A stretch of DNA of 64,000 bases from Actinoplanes sichuanensis (GTDB taxonomy: Bacteria > Actinomycetota > Actinomycetes > Mycobacteriales > Micromonosporaceae): positions 11,249,501-11,313,500 of the forward strand of contig NZ_AP028461.1 in NCBI RefSeq assembly GCF_033097365.1. Reading direction: 5' to 3'. Of the stretch, positions 9,174 to 17,480 are shown one piece after another. Position numbers and translations under genes: made by a program. Below the pieces are notes generated by a model. It saw only the letters and a program-made list of their open reading frames with translations, made no database searches and was not told the origin of the DNA. Position 1 is the first letter of the stretch; each line of letters starts with the position of its first letter.

Positions 9174-9926
9174 TCAGCGGGGCACGAACAGCAGACGGTC
9201 GCGGAACTGGTCCAGCTTCGCCGGGGTGAGGCCTTCGCAGTAGACGACCAGTTCCTCCGGGCTGGTGAAACCGTCGTGCAGTTCGCGGGCCTCGACGATC
9301 CGGTCGGCCAGGGCGCGGTCGATGGTCAGGTAGCGGACCAGCCAGTCGGCCGGGACGTGGTTGACGTCGACCAGGCCGCCGTCGTCGTACTGGCGGCCGG
9401 GCAGGTCGGGGCGGCCGATCATCAGCTCGGTCGCCATCGTCGGCTGGCTGACCTGGAGCTGACGGGACTCCTCGCGGCGGGCGGCCCGCCACTGCGCCGC
9501 GGCCAGGGCCGGGTCGACGCCGGTGCCGTGCTGCCAGGGCGACGGCGGCGGGTAGTGGGTGAGCCCGTGCTGGTGCCGTCGGGCCGCCTTGCGGTACCAA
9601 CGGTCCCGCACCTTCGCCTGCAACGCCGCGACGTGGATGGTGCCGACGATCCACAACATCAGGGAGAGCAGGCCGACCACGGCGTTCTCGTCGTCGGACT
9701 CGTAGCCCGCCGATGCGACCGACCGGGTCACCAGGAGCGCGGCGATCCCCAGGAAGTAGCCGAACCCGAGCAGAGTGTGCAACCGGGACCGCAGCTTGAC
9801 ACCGGCCAGGATGACCATGATCGGCGTGCCGTAGCCACAGGTGAACAGCGGAATGAGATACCACCACCCGGTACGCGGCGGGGTCTCGTGGTGCCATCCG
9901 GGCGCGACGCGTGGATCGGGTTGCAT
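9174..9926 (-). CDS. Small membrane protein with C-terminal helix-hairpin-helix-like domain
   Basis: A 250-residue protein of unknown function. The N-terminal half has three or four hydrophobic segments (WWYLIPLFTCGYGTPIMVIL, then LLGFGYFLGIAALLVT and VVGLLSLMLWIVGTIHVAAL). The C-terminal part, from about residue 185, reads VDVNHVPADWLVRYLTIDRA and FTSPEELVVYCEGLTPAKLD, which resembles the helix-hairpin-helix repeats of ComEA/Cdc48-like N-terminal domains. ATG 9926 is chosen because the open frame beyond it lies over the start region of the next minus-strand gene. I do not assign a function. Confidence 0.7.
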   Translation of the reverse strand: MQPDPRVAPGWHHETPPRTGWWYLIPLFTCGYGTPIMVILAGVKLRSRLHTLLGFGYFLGIAALLVTRSVASAGYESDDENAVVGLLSLMLWIVGTIHVAALQAKVRDRWYRKAARRHQHGLTHYPPPSPWQHGTGVDPALAAAQWRAARREESRQLQVSQPTMATELMIGRPDLPGRQYDDGGLVDVNHVPADWLVRYLTIDRALADRIVEARELHDGFTSPEELVVYCEGLTPAKLDQFRDRLLFVPR

Positions 9927-9958
9927 TCCTCGACGGTATGCCGCCGACTCAACCGCCT

Positions 9959-10432
9959 CTACTGCGCCGCCCGCAGGAACGCGGCCAGCTCGGTGTCCTG
10001 GTCGGCGGTCATCGGCTCGCGCGGCACGTCGAAGGTCGCTCCGGCCCGGTGCCGCAGCACGTACGCGTCGTCGGTGGTGCGGAACGACACGAAGTCCGGC
10101 CAGGCGATCTCGGTGGTCGAGTCGGCCGTGCGCGAGGCGTAGGACTCCTCGGTGAGGGTCCAGGTGCGCGGGGCCAGCCGGGACGCCGGCACGGTGACCC
10201 CGCGCCGCCACAGCCAGCCGGCGAACGCCAGGGGGATCAGTGCCGCGACGGCCAGCGGACCGGCCAGCAGAAGGGCGTTCGCGCTGAACTCGCCGCCGAC
10301 GGCGAGTAGCAGTGCGACGGCCAGGATGGTGACGGCGGCGACGACGTACGGCTGGGCCTTGCGCTCCGCGCCGGCGGCCAGGACCCGGCGGAAGTACGCA
10401 CGGGTGCGGGCGTGAGTGAACTCGATGTGCAC
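9959..10432 (-). CDS. YcxB-like small membrane protein
   Basis: A 157-residue protein. It begins with a soluble stretch (GTG at 10432, giving HIEFTHARTRAYFRR), has two hydrophobic segments (PYVVAAVTILAVALLLAVGG and ALLLAGPLAVAALIPLAFAG), and ends with a short soluble domain containing TEIAWPDFVSFRTTDDAYVL, the arrangement of YcxB-like/PH-type proteins. GTG 10432 is preferred to an ATG at 10477 because the latter sits inside the terminator hairpin of the upstream gene. Function unknown; it may form a unit with the gene at 9174-9926. Confidence 0.65.
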   Translation of the reverse strand: MHIEFTHARTRAYFRRVLAAGAERKAQPYVVAAVTILAVALLLAVGGEFSANALLLAGPLAVAALIPLAFAGWLWRRGVTVPASRLAPRTWTLTEESYASRTADSTTEIAWPDFVSFRTTDDAYVLRHRAGATFDVPREPMTADQDTELAAFLRAAQ

Positions 10433-10447
10433 CGATGGATCGTACGA

Positions 10448-10479
10448 ACGTGCCCGCGCCGTCCGTGGCGCGGGCACGT
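10448..10479 (-). terminator. Terminator of the GH87 gene
   Basis: A perfect 13-bp stem, ACGTGCCCGCGCC (10448-10460) with GGCGCGGGCACGT (10467-10479), around a 6-nt loop, 14 bp past the stop codon of the minus-strand GH87 gene. Confidence 0.75.
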
Positions 10480-10493
10480 CGATGGCGGAGGGA

Positions 10494-13400
10494 CTAGTTG
10501 CGGACGATGGTGAACGTGCTGGTCGGGTTCTCGATGTCCCGGTAGTTGTTGCTCATCTGCAGGTTGGTGAAGGTGGCCGAGCCGACCGCGGGACCCTGTC
10601 CGGCCTCGGGCAGCGGGTTGGCCCAGATCCCGTAGCCGGACTTGGCGTCGTACTCGTCACCGCTCTTCTGCGCCCCGGTGATGGTGACGTTGGTGAAGAC
10701 GCTGTCCTTGATCGGGTTGACCGGTTGGCCGCCGATGTACTGAGTCTGGAACATGATCCCGGAGTACGTCGGGTCGACGATGTCGACGTTGCTGACCCGG
10801 ATGCCCTGGAACACCTTCGAGGCGCTGAACATCCAGATCGCCGGGAAGGTCTGCGCGCCCCAGAAGTGGCCGCCGGCCCGGACGATCGAGATGTTGTCGA
10901 ACACGGTCGGCGGATCGGCCCCGAACCCGTTCATCGGGTAGCCGAAGTCCAGCGAGCTGATCGTGATGCCCGAGTAGACCAGGGTGTCCGCGATGTAGAT
11001 GTTCTTGAACGTGTTCGCGTAGCCGCCGTAGACCGCGATACCCGCCGCCCGCCACGTCAGGATCGTCGTGAGGTTCGAGTAGGTGTTGTTGATCTCGTCG
11101 GCACCGCCCGCGTCGATCGCCGAGAACAGCGCGAAACTGTCGTCGCCGGTGGCCCGGGCCTCGTTGTTGTCGACCAGGTTGCCGGTCGAGCCGTTGGTCA
11201 TGTTGACGCCGTCGGCGAAGGTGTTCCGGATCCGCGAGTTCTTGATCACCATGTTGTCGGTGTTCGCGCCCCAGTACAGGCAGACCACGTGCTCGGCCCA
11301 GATGTTGTCGATGGTGATGTTCGCGACGTTGGCGAGGTCGAAGACCTTGCCGGGCCCGTCGATGCGGATCGTGTAGTTGCCGAAGAACGCGAAGTCCGCG
11401 AACGTCGAGCCGTTGGCGGTCGCGTCGGCCCGGAAACCGGCGTCGGTCTCGGACTGGGTGGACGGGGTGTGGAAGCGGGTGTACCAGGGACCCGCGCCGA
11501 CCACCTTGACGGCGCGGCCGTACACCTGGAACTTGTTCGACGTCTGGTAGTCGCCGGCCGGGAGGTAGACGCCCAGCTTGGACGTGTCCTGCCGGGCCGC
11601 GTCCAGGGCGGCCTGGACCGACTGCTGGTCGAAGCCGGTGGGCACGACGTACTTCGACGTGTCCGGGTTGGCGACCGGCGCGACCTGCTCCAGGTTGATG
11701 AAGTCGATCGCGATGTCGCCGCTGTTGCCGGAGTCCTTCTGCAGCTTGATCGTGCTGCCCGCCGGGAACGAACCGGTCAGCAGGATGTTCGCCTCGTCGT
11801 AGATGTGCCGCGGTCCGGTGCCGGAGTTCTGCGGGTTCGCCTCGTTGCCGTACAGCCAGGCGAACTTCGAGTTCAGCGGCAGCGTCCGGTTGAGCGAGCC
11901 GTTGACGTACACGTTGATCGAGCTGGTCGTGCCGTCCGGAATGGAGAAGCGCGCGACCACGGTGTTCGTCGCCGCCCGGGTGTTCCACTGGACGTACGAG
12001 CCGGTCTGGTTCAGCGTGACCGCCTTGCGGCCGGACGCCTCACCGGCGAGGTTGCCGACGATCCGGTTCGGGCCGACGATCGCCGCGCCGCCACCGAGCT
12101 GACCGTCCTCGGCCTCGTAGAAGTCGAACGGCAGGTTCGCGCCGCGACCCACGAAGAACGGCTTCTCGCTGGTGTTGTTGGCCTGCTTGACCGGCAGTTC
12201 CGCGGAGTCGACCGCCACCACCGTCCGGACCGTGTACCGGCCGTTCGCTGCGGTCCACGAGCCCAGGTTGAGCACGGTCGAGGCGCCGGCCGCGAGCGTC
12301 CCGGTGTACGAGGCGGTCAGGGAGCGAACTGTCGTCGAGCCGTTGAGGATCGTCAGCGTGACGCCGTGCGCCCCGGACGAGGTCGCTGCCGAACCCTGGT
12401 TCTTCAGGGTCACCGAGAACGCGACCGCGTTGCCGGCGGCCGGGGTGCCCGGGGTCCACGTGACCGACGAGGCGACCAGGTCGGCGCTGCTCACCGGGGT
12501 GACGACCAGCGCGGACGGGTGGGTCCAGGAGTTGTTCGCCTCGTTGGTCTCGAAGATCGCGCCGGCCTCGTCGACCTTCGCCGACAGCTGGTAGCTGCCG
12601 GCGTCGCGGGCGCCGATGCTCACGCTCGCCGTCTGCGACTGGCCGGCCGTGAGGGCCGGGACCGCCACGGTGCCCACTTTGGCCGTACCCAGGTAGAAGT
12701 TGATGTTCGAAGCGGCCGACGGCGCGGTGCCCGCGTTGCGGACCGTGGCCGACGCGGTGATCGCGTCCATCTCCACCGGCGCGGCCGGGGAGTAGCTCGT
12801 CGAGGTGATGGTCAGGTCCGGGTTCGGCGCGGCGGTGCCGATCACCTGCAGCTCCGCGACCTGGCCGCTCGGCGCGCCGGTGTTGGCGGTGAAGGACAGC
12901 CGGACGTCCGCGGTGGTCGCCGAGACCGGCACGGTCACCGTGTTCTGCGAGGAGGGATTGAAGGTGTACGTCGCAGAGCCGGCGATGGTCGTGTAAGAGG
13001 TCGCCGACTGCTCCCGCCCGAGGACGGCGAACGTCTGCTGACGCGTGCCCCACGCGGTCGACGGGTTCAGCTTGACCACCACCGACGAGACGGCCGCGTT
13101 GGCGCCCAGCTTCACCGTCAGGTTCGCCGGATACGCGCTGCCCTCCCAGTAGGTGTTCGTGTCACCGTCGTTCGCGTTGGCCGCGACGAAGGTGTGGATG
13201 ACCGACGACGCCTCGATCGGCTTGCCGGCCGCCAGGTCCGTGCCGGTCTGTGGGGTGCCGTTGCGGGTCACCGTGTTGCTGTTGCCGGAGACGTTGCCGG
13301 CCGCGTCCTTCGCCCGCACGTGGTACGCCACGGTCGCCGAGTCGGGCTGGCTGTCGGTGAAGGTCAGGACGTTGCCGAGCGAGGTACGCAGCACCCCGTT

Positions 13401-14039
13401 CGCGTAGACGTCGTACCCGGTGACACCCACGTTGTCGGTGGACGCGGTCCAGGTGAGCCGGATCTGCCCGCTCGCCGGTTGGGTGTAGGCCAGGCCACCC
13501 GGCGCGCTGGGCGCCTGGCTGTCGCCGCTCACCGGGCCGTAGATCTCCAGTTCGGACAGCTGACCGGCGGGCCACGCGGTGTTGCCGGTGAAATTCAGCC
13601 GCACGAACCGCGCGCTGGCGGCGGTGAAGTCGACGGTCACCGTGTTACCGCCGGCCGGGTTGAAGGTGTAGCCGGCGCTCGCCTTGAGCGTGCTGAACGA
13701 GTTGCCGTCGGTGCTGCCCTGGATCGACAGGGTCTCGGTGCGGGTGTTCCAGGCGGTGGCCGGCGGCAGCTTCAGCACCGCCTGGTTGACCTGGGTGGAC
13801 GTACCCAGGTCGACCTGCAGCCACTGCGGGAAGGCGTTGTTGCCGCTCTCCCAGTAGGTGTTGGCGTTGCCGTCGCCGGCGTTCCCGGCCGAGTAGACGT
13901 CGGTGAAGCTGCTCGCGCTGAAGGTCTTTCCGGCCGCCAGGTTCGGGCCGGCGGCCAGTGCCGCGGGGGCGTGGACGAGCGCGGCGACCACGCTCGTCAC
14001 CGCCACCGTGGCGAGGATTCTTCGGGACAATTTGGACAT
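10494..14039 (-). CDS. Secreted multidomain GH87 alpha-1,3-glucanase / mycodextranase
   Basis: An 1181-residue secreted enzyme. Signal peptide 1-29 ends APAALAA. Then a discoidin (F5/8 type C) domain about 31-170 (AAGKTFSASSF, NANTYWES), a fibronectin III domain about 173-262, a second discoidin domain about 267-403, two CARDB-like Ig domains about 408-625, a CBM6/35-like domain about 638-795 (DFYEAEDGQLGG) and a C-terminal right-handed beta-helix about 800-1181. The catalytic helix has ADGVN (Asp943) and GDDS (Asp966, Asp967); spacings of 23 and 24 residues match the three Asp I recall for GH87 Agl-FH1. Family enzymes hydrolyse alpha-1,3 linkages of mutan or nigeran. It is the last gene of the LacI-controlled sugar locus, separated from the GH13 gene by a hairpin. 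Confidence 0.87.
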   Translation of the reverse strand: MSKLSRRILATVAVTSVVAALVHAPAALAAGPNLAAGKTFSASSFTDVYSAGNAGDGNANTYWESGNNAFPQWLQVDLGTSTQVNQAVLKLPPATAWNTRTETLSIQGSTDGNSFSTLKASAGYTFNPAGGNTVTVDFTAASARFVRLNFTGNTAWPAGQLSELEIYGPVSGDSQAPSAPGGLAYTQPASGQIRLTWTASTDNVGVTGYDVYANGVLRTSLGNVLTFTDSQPDSATVAYHVRAKDAAGNVSGNSNTVTRNGTPQTGTDLAAGKPIEASSVIHTFVAANANDGDTNTYWEGSAYPANLTVKLGANAAVSSVVVKLNPSTAWGTRQQTFAVLGREQSATSYTTIAGSATYTFNPSSQNTVTVPVSATTADVRLSFTANTGAPSGQVAELQVIGTAAPNPDLTITSTSYSPAAPVEMDAITASATVRNAGTAPSAASNINFYLGTAKVGTVAVPALTAGQSQTASVSIGARDAGSYQLSAKVDEAGAIFETNEANNSWTHPSALVVTPVSSADLVASSVTWTPGTPAAGNAVAFSVTLKNQGSAATSSGAHGVTLTILNGSTTVRSLTASYTGTLAAGASTVLNLGSWTAANGRYTVRTVVAVDSAELPVKQANNTSEKPFFVGRGANLPFDFYEAEDGQLGGGAAIVGPNRIVGNLAGEASGRKAVTLNQTGSYVQWNTRAATNTVVARFSIPDGTTSSINVYVNGSLNRTLPLNSKFAWLYGNEANPQNSGTGPRHIYDEANILLTGSFPAGSTIKLQKDSGNSGDIAIDFINLEQVAPVANPDTSKYVVPTGFDQQSVQAALDAARQDTSKLGVYLPAGDYQTSNKFQVYGRAVKVVGAGPWYTRFHTPSTQSETDAGFRADATANGSTFADFAFFGNYTIRIDGPGKVFDLANVANITIDNIWAEHVVCLYWGANTDNMVIKNSRIRNTFADGVNMTNGSTGNLVDNNEARATGDDSFALFSAIDAGGADEINNTYSNLTTILTWRAAGIAVYGGYANTFKNIYIADTLVYSGITISSLDFGYPMNGFGADPPTVFDNISIVRAGGHFWGAQTFPAIWMFSASKVFQGIRVSNVDIVDPTYSGIMFQTQYIGGQPVNPIKDSVFTNVTITGAQKSGDEYDAKSGYGIWANPLPEAGQGPAVGSATFTNLQMSNNYRDIENPTSTFTIVRN

Positions 14040-14078
14040 CGGGGGAGCGCACCTTTCTTCCGTGAGAGGTGGTGATCG

Positions 14079-14114
14079 CCGGGCGGGCGGCTTCGGTGGG
14101 TGCCGCCCGCCCGG
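14079..14114 (-). terminator. Strong hairpin between GH13 and GH87 genes
   Basis: Perfect 13-bp arms CCGGGCGGGCGGC (14079-14091) and GCCGCCCGCCCGG (14102-14114) around a 10-nt loop, immediately after the GH13 stop (14121) and 40 bp before the GH87 start. It probably ends the transporter transcript, attenuates it, or stabilises its 3' end. Confidence 0.65.
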
Positions 14115-14120
14115 ACGCCG

Positions 14121-15665
14121 TTACTTCGTCCTCAGCCGCAGCCAGGCCGCGGTGTCCCGGGGCAGGAGATCGCCGTCGAGGGGACCGCTGGCGAGCAGGA
14201 CGGTTTCGTGCTCCGGCAGCGGGACGGGTGCGCCGGAGAGGTTGAGCACACAGGCGAAATCGGTACCGCGGGTCCAGGCGAGAACCCCCTCGCCGCGGTC
14301 CAGCCAGGCGAAATCCCGATCCTTGAAGGTGCGCAGGCGGATCGCCGACCGGTAGAGCTCCAGCATCGAACTGGGGTCGCCGGTCTGCGCCTGGACGGTC
14401 CGGTCCTTCCACTCGGCGGGCTGGGGCAGCCACGGGACACTGGCGGTGAATTCGTAGGGCGGCTCGTCGCCCGCCCACGGGAGCGGCACCCGGCAGCCGT
14501 CTCGGGTGTGGCCTCGCCGGGCGTACATCGGATCCTGAATTTGATCTTCAGGAATCGTCTCGTTCTCCCAGAGGCCCAGTTCCTCGCCCTGGTAGACGTA
14601 GGCCGAACCGGGCAGCGACAGGGTGAGCAGTGCGGCCGCCCGGGCCCGTCGGGTGCCGAGCTCCAGGTCGACGGGAGTGCCGTCCAGATTGTTCTCGAAG
14701 CTGAACGTGGTGTCGGCCCGGCCGTACCGGGTGACATGCCGGGTCACGTCATGGTTCGACAGGACCCAGGTGGGCGGTGCGCCGACGCGGTCGTGCGCGT
14801 CCAGGGTGCGTTCGATCGAGGAGCGCATGAGGTACGGGTCCCAAGCGCACCCGAGCAGGTCGAAGTTGAACGCCGCGTGCAGTTCGTCCGGACGGAGATA
14901 GTTGGTGAACCGCTCGACGTCGGGCATCCACACCTCGCCGATCAGCGCGCGTCCCTCGTACTCGTCGGCGATCCGCCGCCACGACCGGTAGACGTCGTGC
15001 ACCGCGTCCAGGTCGTGGAACGGATGTGGTTCGCCGTCGATCACCTCGGGCAGTGCCGGGTCCTTGAAGAGCAGCGCCGCCGAGTCGATCCGGATACCGT
15101 CGGCGCCCCGGTCGAACCAGAACCGCAGGATGCTCTCGAATTCGGCTTTCACCGCCGGGTGTTCCCAGTTCAGATCCGGCTGTTCCGGAGTGAAGAGATG
15201 CAGATACCAGGTGTCGTCGTCGACCTTCGTCCAGGCCGTCCCGCCGAATTCGCCGACCCAGTTTGTGGGCATATTTTGGCTTTTACGAAACCAAAAGTAG
15301 TCCCGCTCTTTTCCGCCGGCCAGGGCCGCTTTGAACCAGGGATGCTCGCTGGAGATGTGGTTCGGGACGATGTCGATGATGATCCGGATGTTCGCCTCGT
15401 GCGCCTCGGCGATCAGCGCCTCCGCCTCGGACAGGTCACCGAAGACCGGGTCGATGTCGCGGAAGTCGGAGACGTCGTACCCGGCATCGGCCATCGGTGA
15501 CGGATACCACGGACTCATCCAGATCGCGTCGACGCCGAGATCTCGGAGGTGGCCGAGCCGCGCGCGGATGCCGGCGATGTCACCGACTCCGTCCCCGTCG
15601 CCGTCGGCGAAACTGCGCGGATAGACCTGGTAGATCACCGCGTCACGCCACCACTGATTCGTCAT
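14121..15665 (-). CDS. Cytoplasmic GH13 alpha-glucosidase
   Basis: A 514-residue GH13 enzyme without a signal peptide, related to oligo-1,6-glucosidase/maltase (subfamily 23/30-like). It begins WWRDAVIYQVYPRSF. Catalytic residues are Asp194 (GIRIDSAAL), Glu244 (LIGEVW) and Asp306 (LSNHDV). The residues after the nucleophile are SA and not VI, which points away from strict alpha-1,6 specificity. ATG 15665 has AAGGG nine bases upstream; ATG 15674, which overlaps the permease stop as ATGA, is the alternative. As the last cytoplasmic gene of the binding-protein/permease operon, it should split the imported gluco-oligosaccharides, here probably nigero-oligosaccharides released by the GH87 enzyme. 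Confidence 0.92.
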   Translation of the reverse strand: MTNQWWRDAVIYQVYPRSFADGDGDGVGDIAGIRARLGHLRDLGVDAIWMSPWYPSPMADAGYDVSDFRDIDPVFGDLSEAEALIAEAHEANIRIIIDIVPNHISSEHPWFKAALAGGKERDYFWFRKSQNMPTNWVGEFGGTAWTKVDDDTWYLHLFTPEQPDLNWEHPAVKAEFESILRFWFDRGADGIRIDSAALLFKDPALPEVIDGEPHPFHDLDAVHDVYRSWRRIADEYEGRALIGEVWMPDVERFTNYLRPDELHAAFNFDLLGCAWDPYLMRSSIERTLDAHDRVGAPPTWVLSNHDVTRHVTRYGRADTTFSFENNLDGTPVDLELGTRRARAAALLTLSLPGSAYVYQGEELGLWENETIPEDQIQDPMYARRGHTRDGCRVPLPWAGDEPPYEFTASVPWLPQPAEWKDRTVQAQTGDPSSMLELYRSAIRLRTFKDRDFAWLDRGEGVLAWTRGTDFACVLNLSGAPVPLPEHETVLLASGPLDGDLLPRDTAAWLRLRTK

Positions 15666-15670
15666 CCCGC

Positions 15671-16543
15671 TCATCCCTTGAGGCTGCCTGTGGTCAGGCC
15701 GGACATGATGTTGCGCTGGAAGATCAAGAAGATGATCACGGTCGGTACGGCCGCGATCACCGAGGCGGCGACCACCACGTTCTGCGGGGTGCCGGCGGCG
15801 AAGGCGTAGATGCCGACGCTGACCGTGCGTGTCTCCGGATGCGGCATGACCAGCAGCGGCCAGAGGAAGTCCTTCCAGACCGCGGTCACCGCGAAGATCG
15901 ACACCACGCCCAGGATCGGGCGGGACATCGGCAGCAGGATCGACCAGAGGGTACGCAGCGGCGACGCGCCGTCCATGAACGCGGCCGACATGATCTCTTC
16001 CGGAATCGAGTCGAAGAACCGCTTGAGCAGGAAGATGTTGAACGCGTTGGCGACCATCGGCAGCCAGATCGCGAACGGCGAGTCGATCAGGCTGATGTCC
16101 AGCACCGGAAGGCTGATCACCGTCTGGTACTGCGGGACGATCAGCACCATCGCCGGGATCATCAGCGTCGCCAGCATCGCGCCGAGGATCACGTTGCCGA
16201 AGACCGGGCGGAGCTTGGAGAGGGCGTACGCCGCCGCGGTGTCCAGGATCAGCTGGAACAGCACCGCCCCGGCCGCGTAGTAGAACGTGTTGAACAGCAG
16301 CTTGCCCAGGGCCAACTGGGTCCACGCGTCGGTGTAGTTGGCGAACTCCGGATCCCGTGGGAACAGGGTCGGCGGTGTCTGCGCGATCTCCTGGCCCGAC
16401 TTGAGGGCGCCGGTGACCATCCAGTACAACGGCCCGATGAAGATCAGGGTGAACGCCGTGACGACGATGCCGAGCAGCGCCCAGTAGAGGAACCGGCCGC
16501 GTCCGCGCTGGAGCTGAGCATGCGAGATGAGGGTTCGAGACAT
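15671..16543 (-). CDS. Carbohydrate ABC transporter permease (MalG-like)
   Basis: A 290-residue CUT1 inner-membrane permease with six hydrophobic segments and the EAA-type loop EEIMSAAFMDGASP, which contacts the ATPase. It ends TTGSLKG, as MalG-like proteins commonly do. ATG 16543 lies 5 bp after the stop of the partner permease; its own stop overlaps the GH13 start region. It pairs with the gene at 16549-17478. Confidence 0.95.
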   Translation of the reverse strand: MSRTLISHAQLQRGRGRFLYWALLGIVVTAFTLIFIGPLYWMVTGALKSGQEIAQTPPTLFPRDPEFANYTDAWTQLALGKLLFNTFYYAAGAVLFQLILDTAAAYALSKLRPVFGNVILGAMLATLMIPAMVLIVPQYQTVISLPVLDISLIDSPFAIWLPMVANAFNIFLLKRFFDSIPEEIMSAAFMDGASPLRTLWSILLPMSRPILGVVSIFAVTAVWKDFLWPLLVMPHPETRTVSVGIYAFAAGTPQNVVVAASVIAAVPTVIIFLIFQRNIMSGLTTGSLKG

Positions 16544-16548
16544 GGTTT

Positions 16549-17478
16549 CTAGTCCTGTTTCGTGCTCAGCCGCAGATAGGCGGCGGAGAAGGCGGCCAGC
16601 ACCAGCAACATGATCACGCCGAGGGCGGCGGCGCCGTTGAGATCGTTCTGGACGAACGCGTGCTGGTAGATCAGGTACACGACCGAGGTGGCCGCGTCCT
16701 GCGTGCCCGCGCCGTTGGCCAGGATCAGCGGCTCGATGAACAGCTGCATGGTCGCGACGATCTGCATCATCGCCAGCAGTGCCAGGATCAGCCGGGTCTG
16801 CGGGATCGTCACGTGCCAGATCCGCTTCCACAGACCGGCGCCGTCGAGTTCGGCCGCCTCGTACAGATCGCCCGGGATGTTCTGCAGTGCCGCCAGGTAG
16901 ATCAGTACCGCGCCGCCCATGTTCATCCAGGTCGAGGCGATCACCATGGCCGGTATCGTCATCGTCGACGACTGCATCCACTCCGACGTGGGCAGGCCGA
17001 CGGCCGAGAGGATCGCGTTGAACAGGCCCGCTTCGCTCGGGTCGTACGCGTAGTACTTGAAGAGGTAGAGCGCCGACGCCGGCGGCAGCATGACCGGCAG
17101 ATACACCAGGATGCGCAGATAACCCTTGGCGTGGCGGAACTCGTTGAGCAGGATCGCGACGAAGAACGGTGCCACGAAACCGAGGAGCAGCGCGAGCCCG
17201 GTGAAGTAGAAGGTGTTCTTCCAGGCGACCCAGAAACTCGGATCCTCGATGATCCGGACGTAGTTGTCCCAGCCCACCCAGGTGGTCACACCGCGACGGG
17301 TCCGCTGGAAGCTCATCACGATGCCGCGGATCATCGGGAACCACATGAACAGGCCGAAGCAGAGGACCGCCCCGATCAGGAACGCGTGGCCGGTCAGGTT
17401 GTCCCGCAGTTTGCGGCTGGTCTTCGAGGAGACCCCCGCCTCGGCTTTCACCGGGGCGGGGGCGGTGATGACGGCCAT
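16549..17478 (-). CDS. Carbohydrate ABC transporter permease (MalF-like)
   Basis: A 309-residue CUT1 permease with six hydrophobic segments and the EAA loop GDLYEAAELDGAG. The cytoplasmic N-terminus is short and the first segment begins HAFLIGAVLCFGLFMWF. It starts 3 bp after the binding-protein stop codon. No ATP-binding subunit gene is present anywhere in the locus, so an unlinked multifunctional ATPase (MsiK-like), as known in actinomycetes, is the likely energiser. Confidence 0.95.
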   Translation of the reverse strand: MAVITAPAPVKAEAGVSSKTSRKLRDNLTGHAFLIGAVLCFGLFMWFPMIRGIVMSFQRTRRGVTTWVGWDNYVRIIEDPSFWVAWKNTFYFTGLALLLGFVAPFFVAILLNEFRHAKGYLRILVYLPVMLPPASALYLFKYYAYDPSEAGLFNAILSAVGLPTSEWMQSSTMTIPAMVIASTWMNMGGAVLIYLAALQNIPGDLYEAAELDGAGLWKRIWHVTIPQTRLILALLAMMQIVATMQLFIEPLILANGAGTQDAATSVVYLIYQHAFVQNDLNGAAALGVIMLLVLAAFSAAYLRLSTKQD

Positions 17479-17480
17479 CC

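Noticed and set aside
10416..14075. A 1219-codon open frame on the plus strand opposite the GH87 gene
   Set aside because: It is the longest frame in the window, but its translation is rich in Arg, Val and Asp without any domain. The opposite strand has signal peptide, discoidin, CARDB and beta-helix modules. Long antisense frames are expected at this GC content.
14121..16325. GH13 gene extended to 734 codons
   Set aside because: The extra N-terminus overlaps the permease gene and looks like shadow coding; WWRDAVIYQVYPRSF marks the genuine N-terminus.
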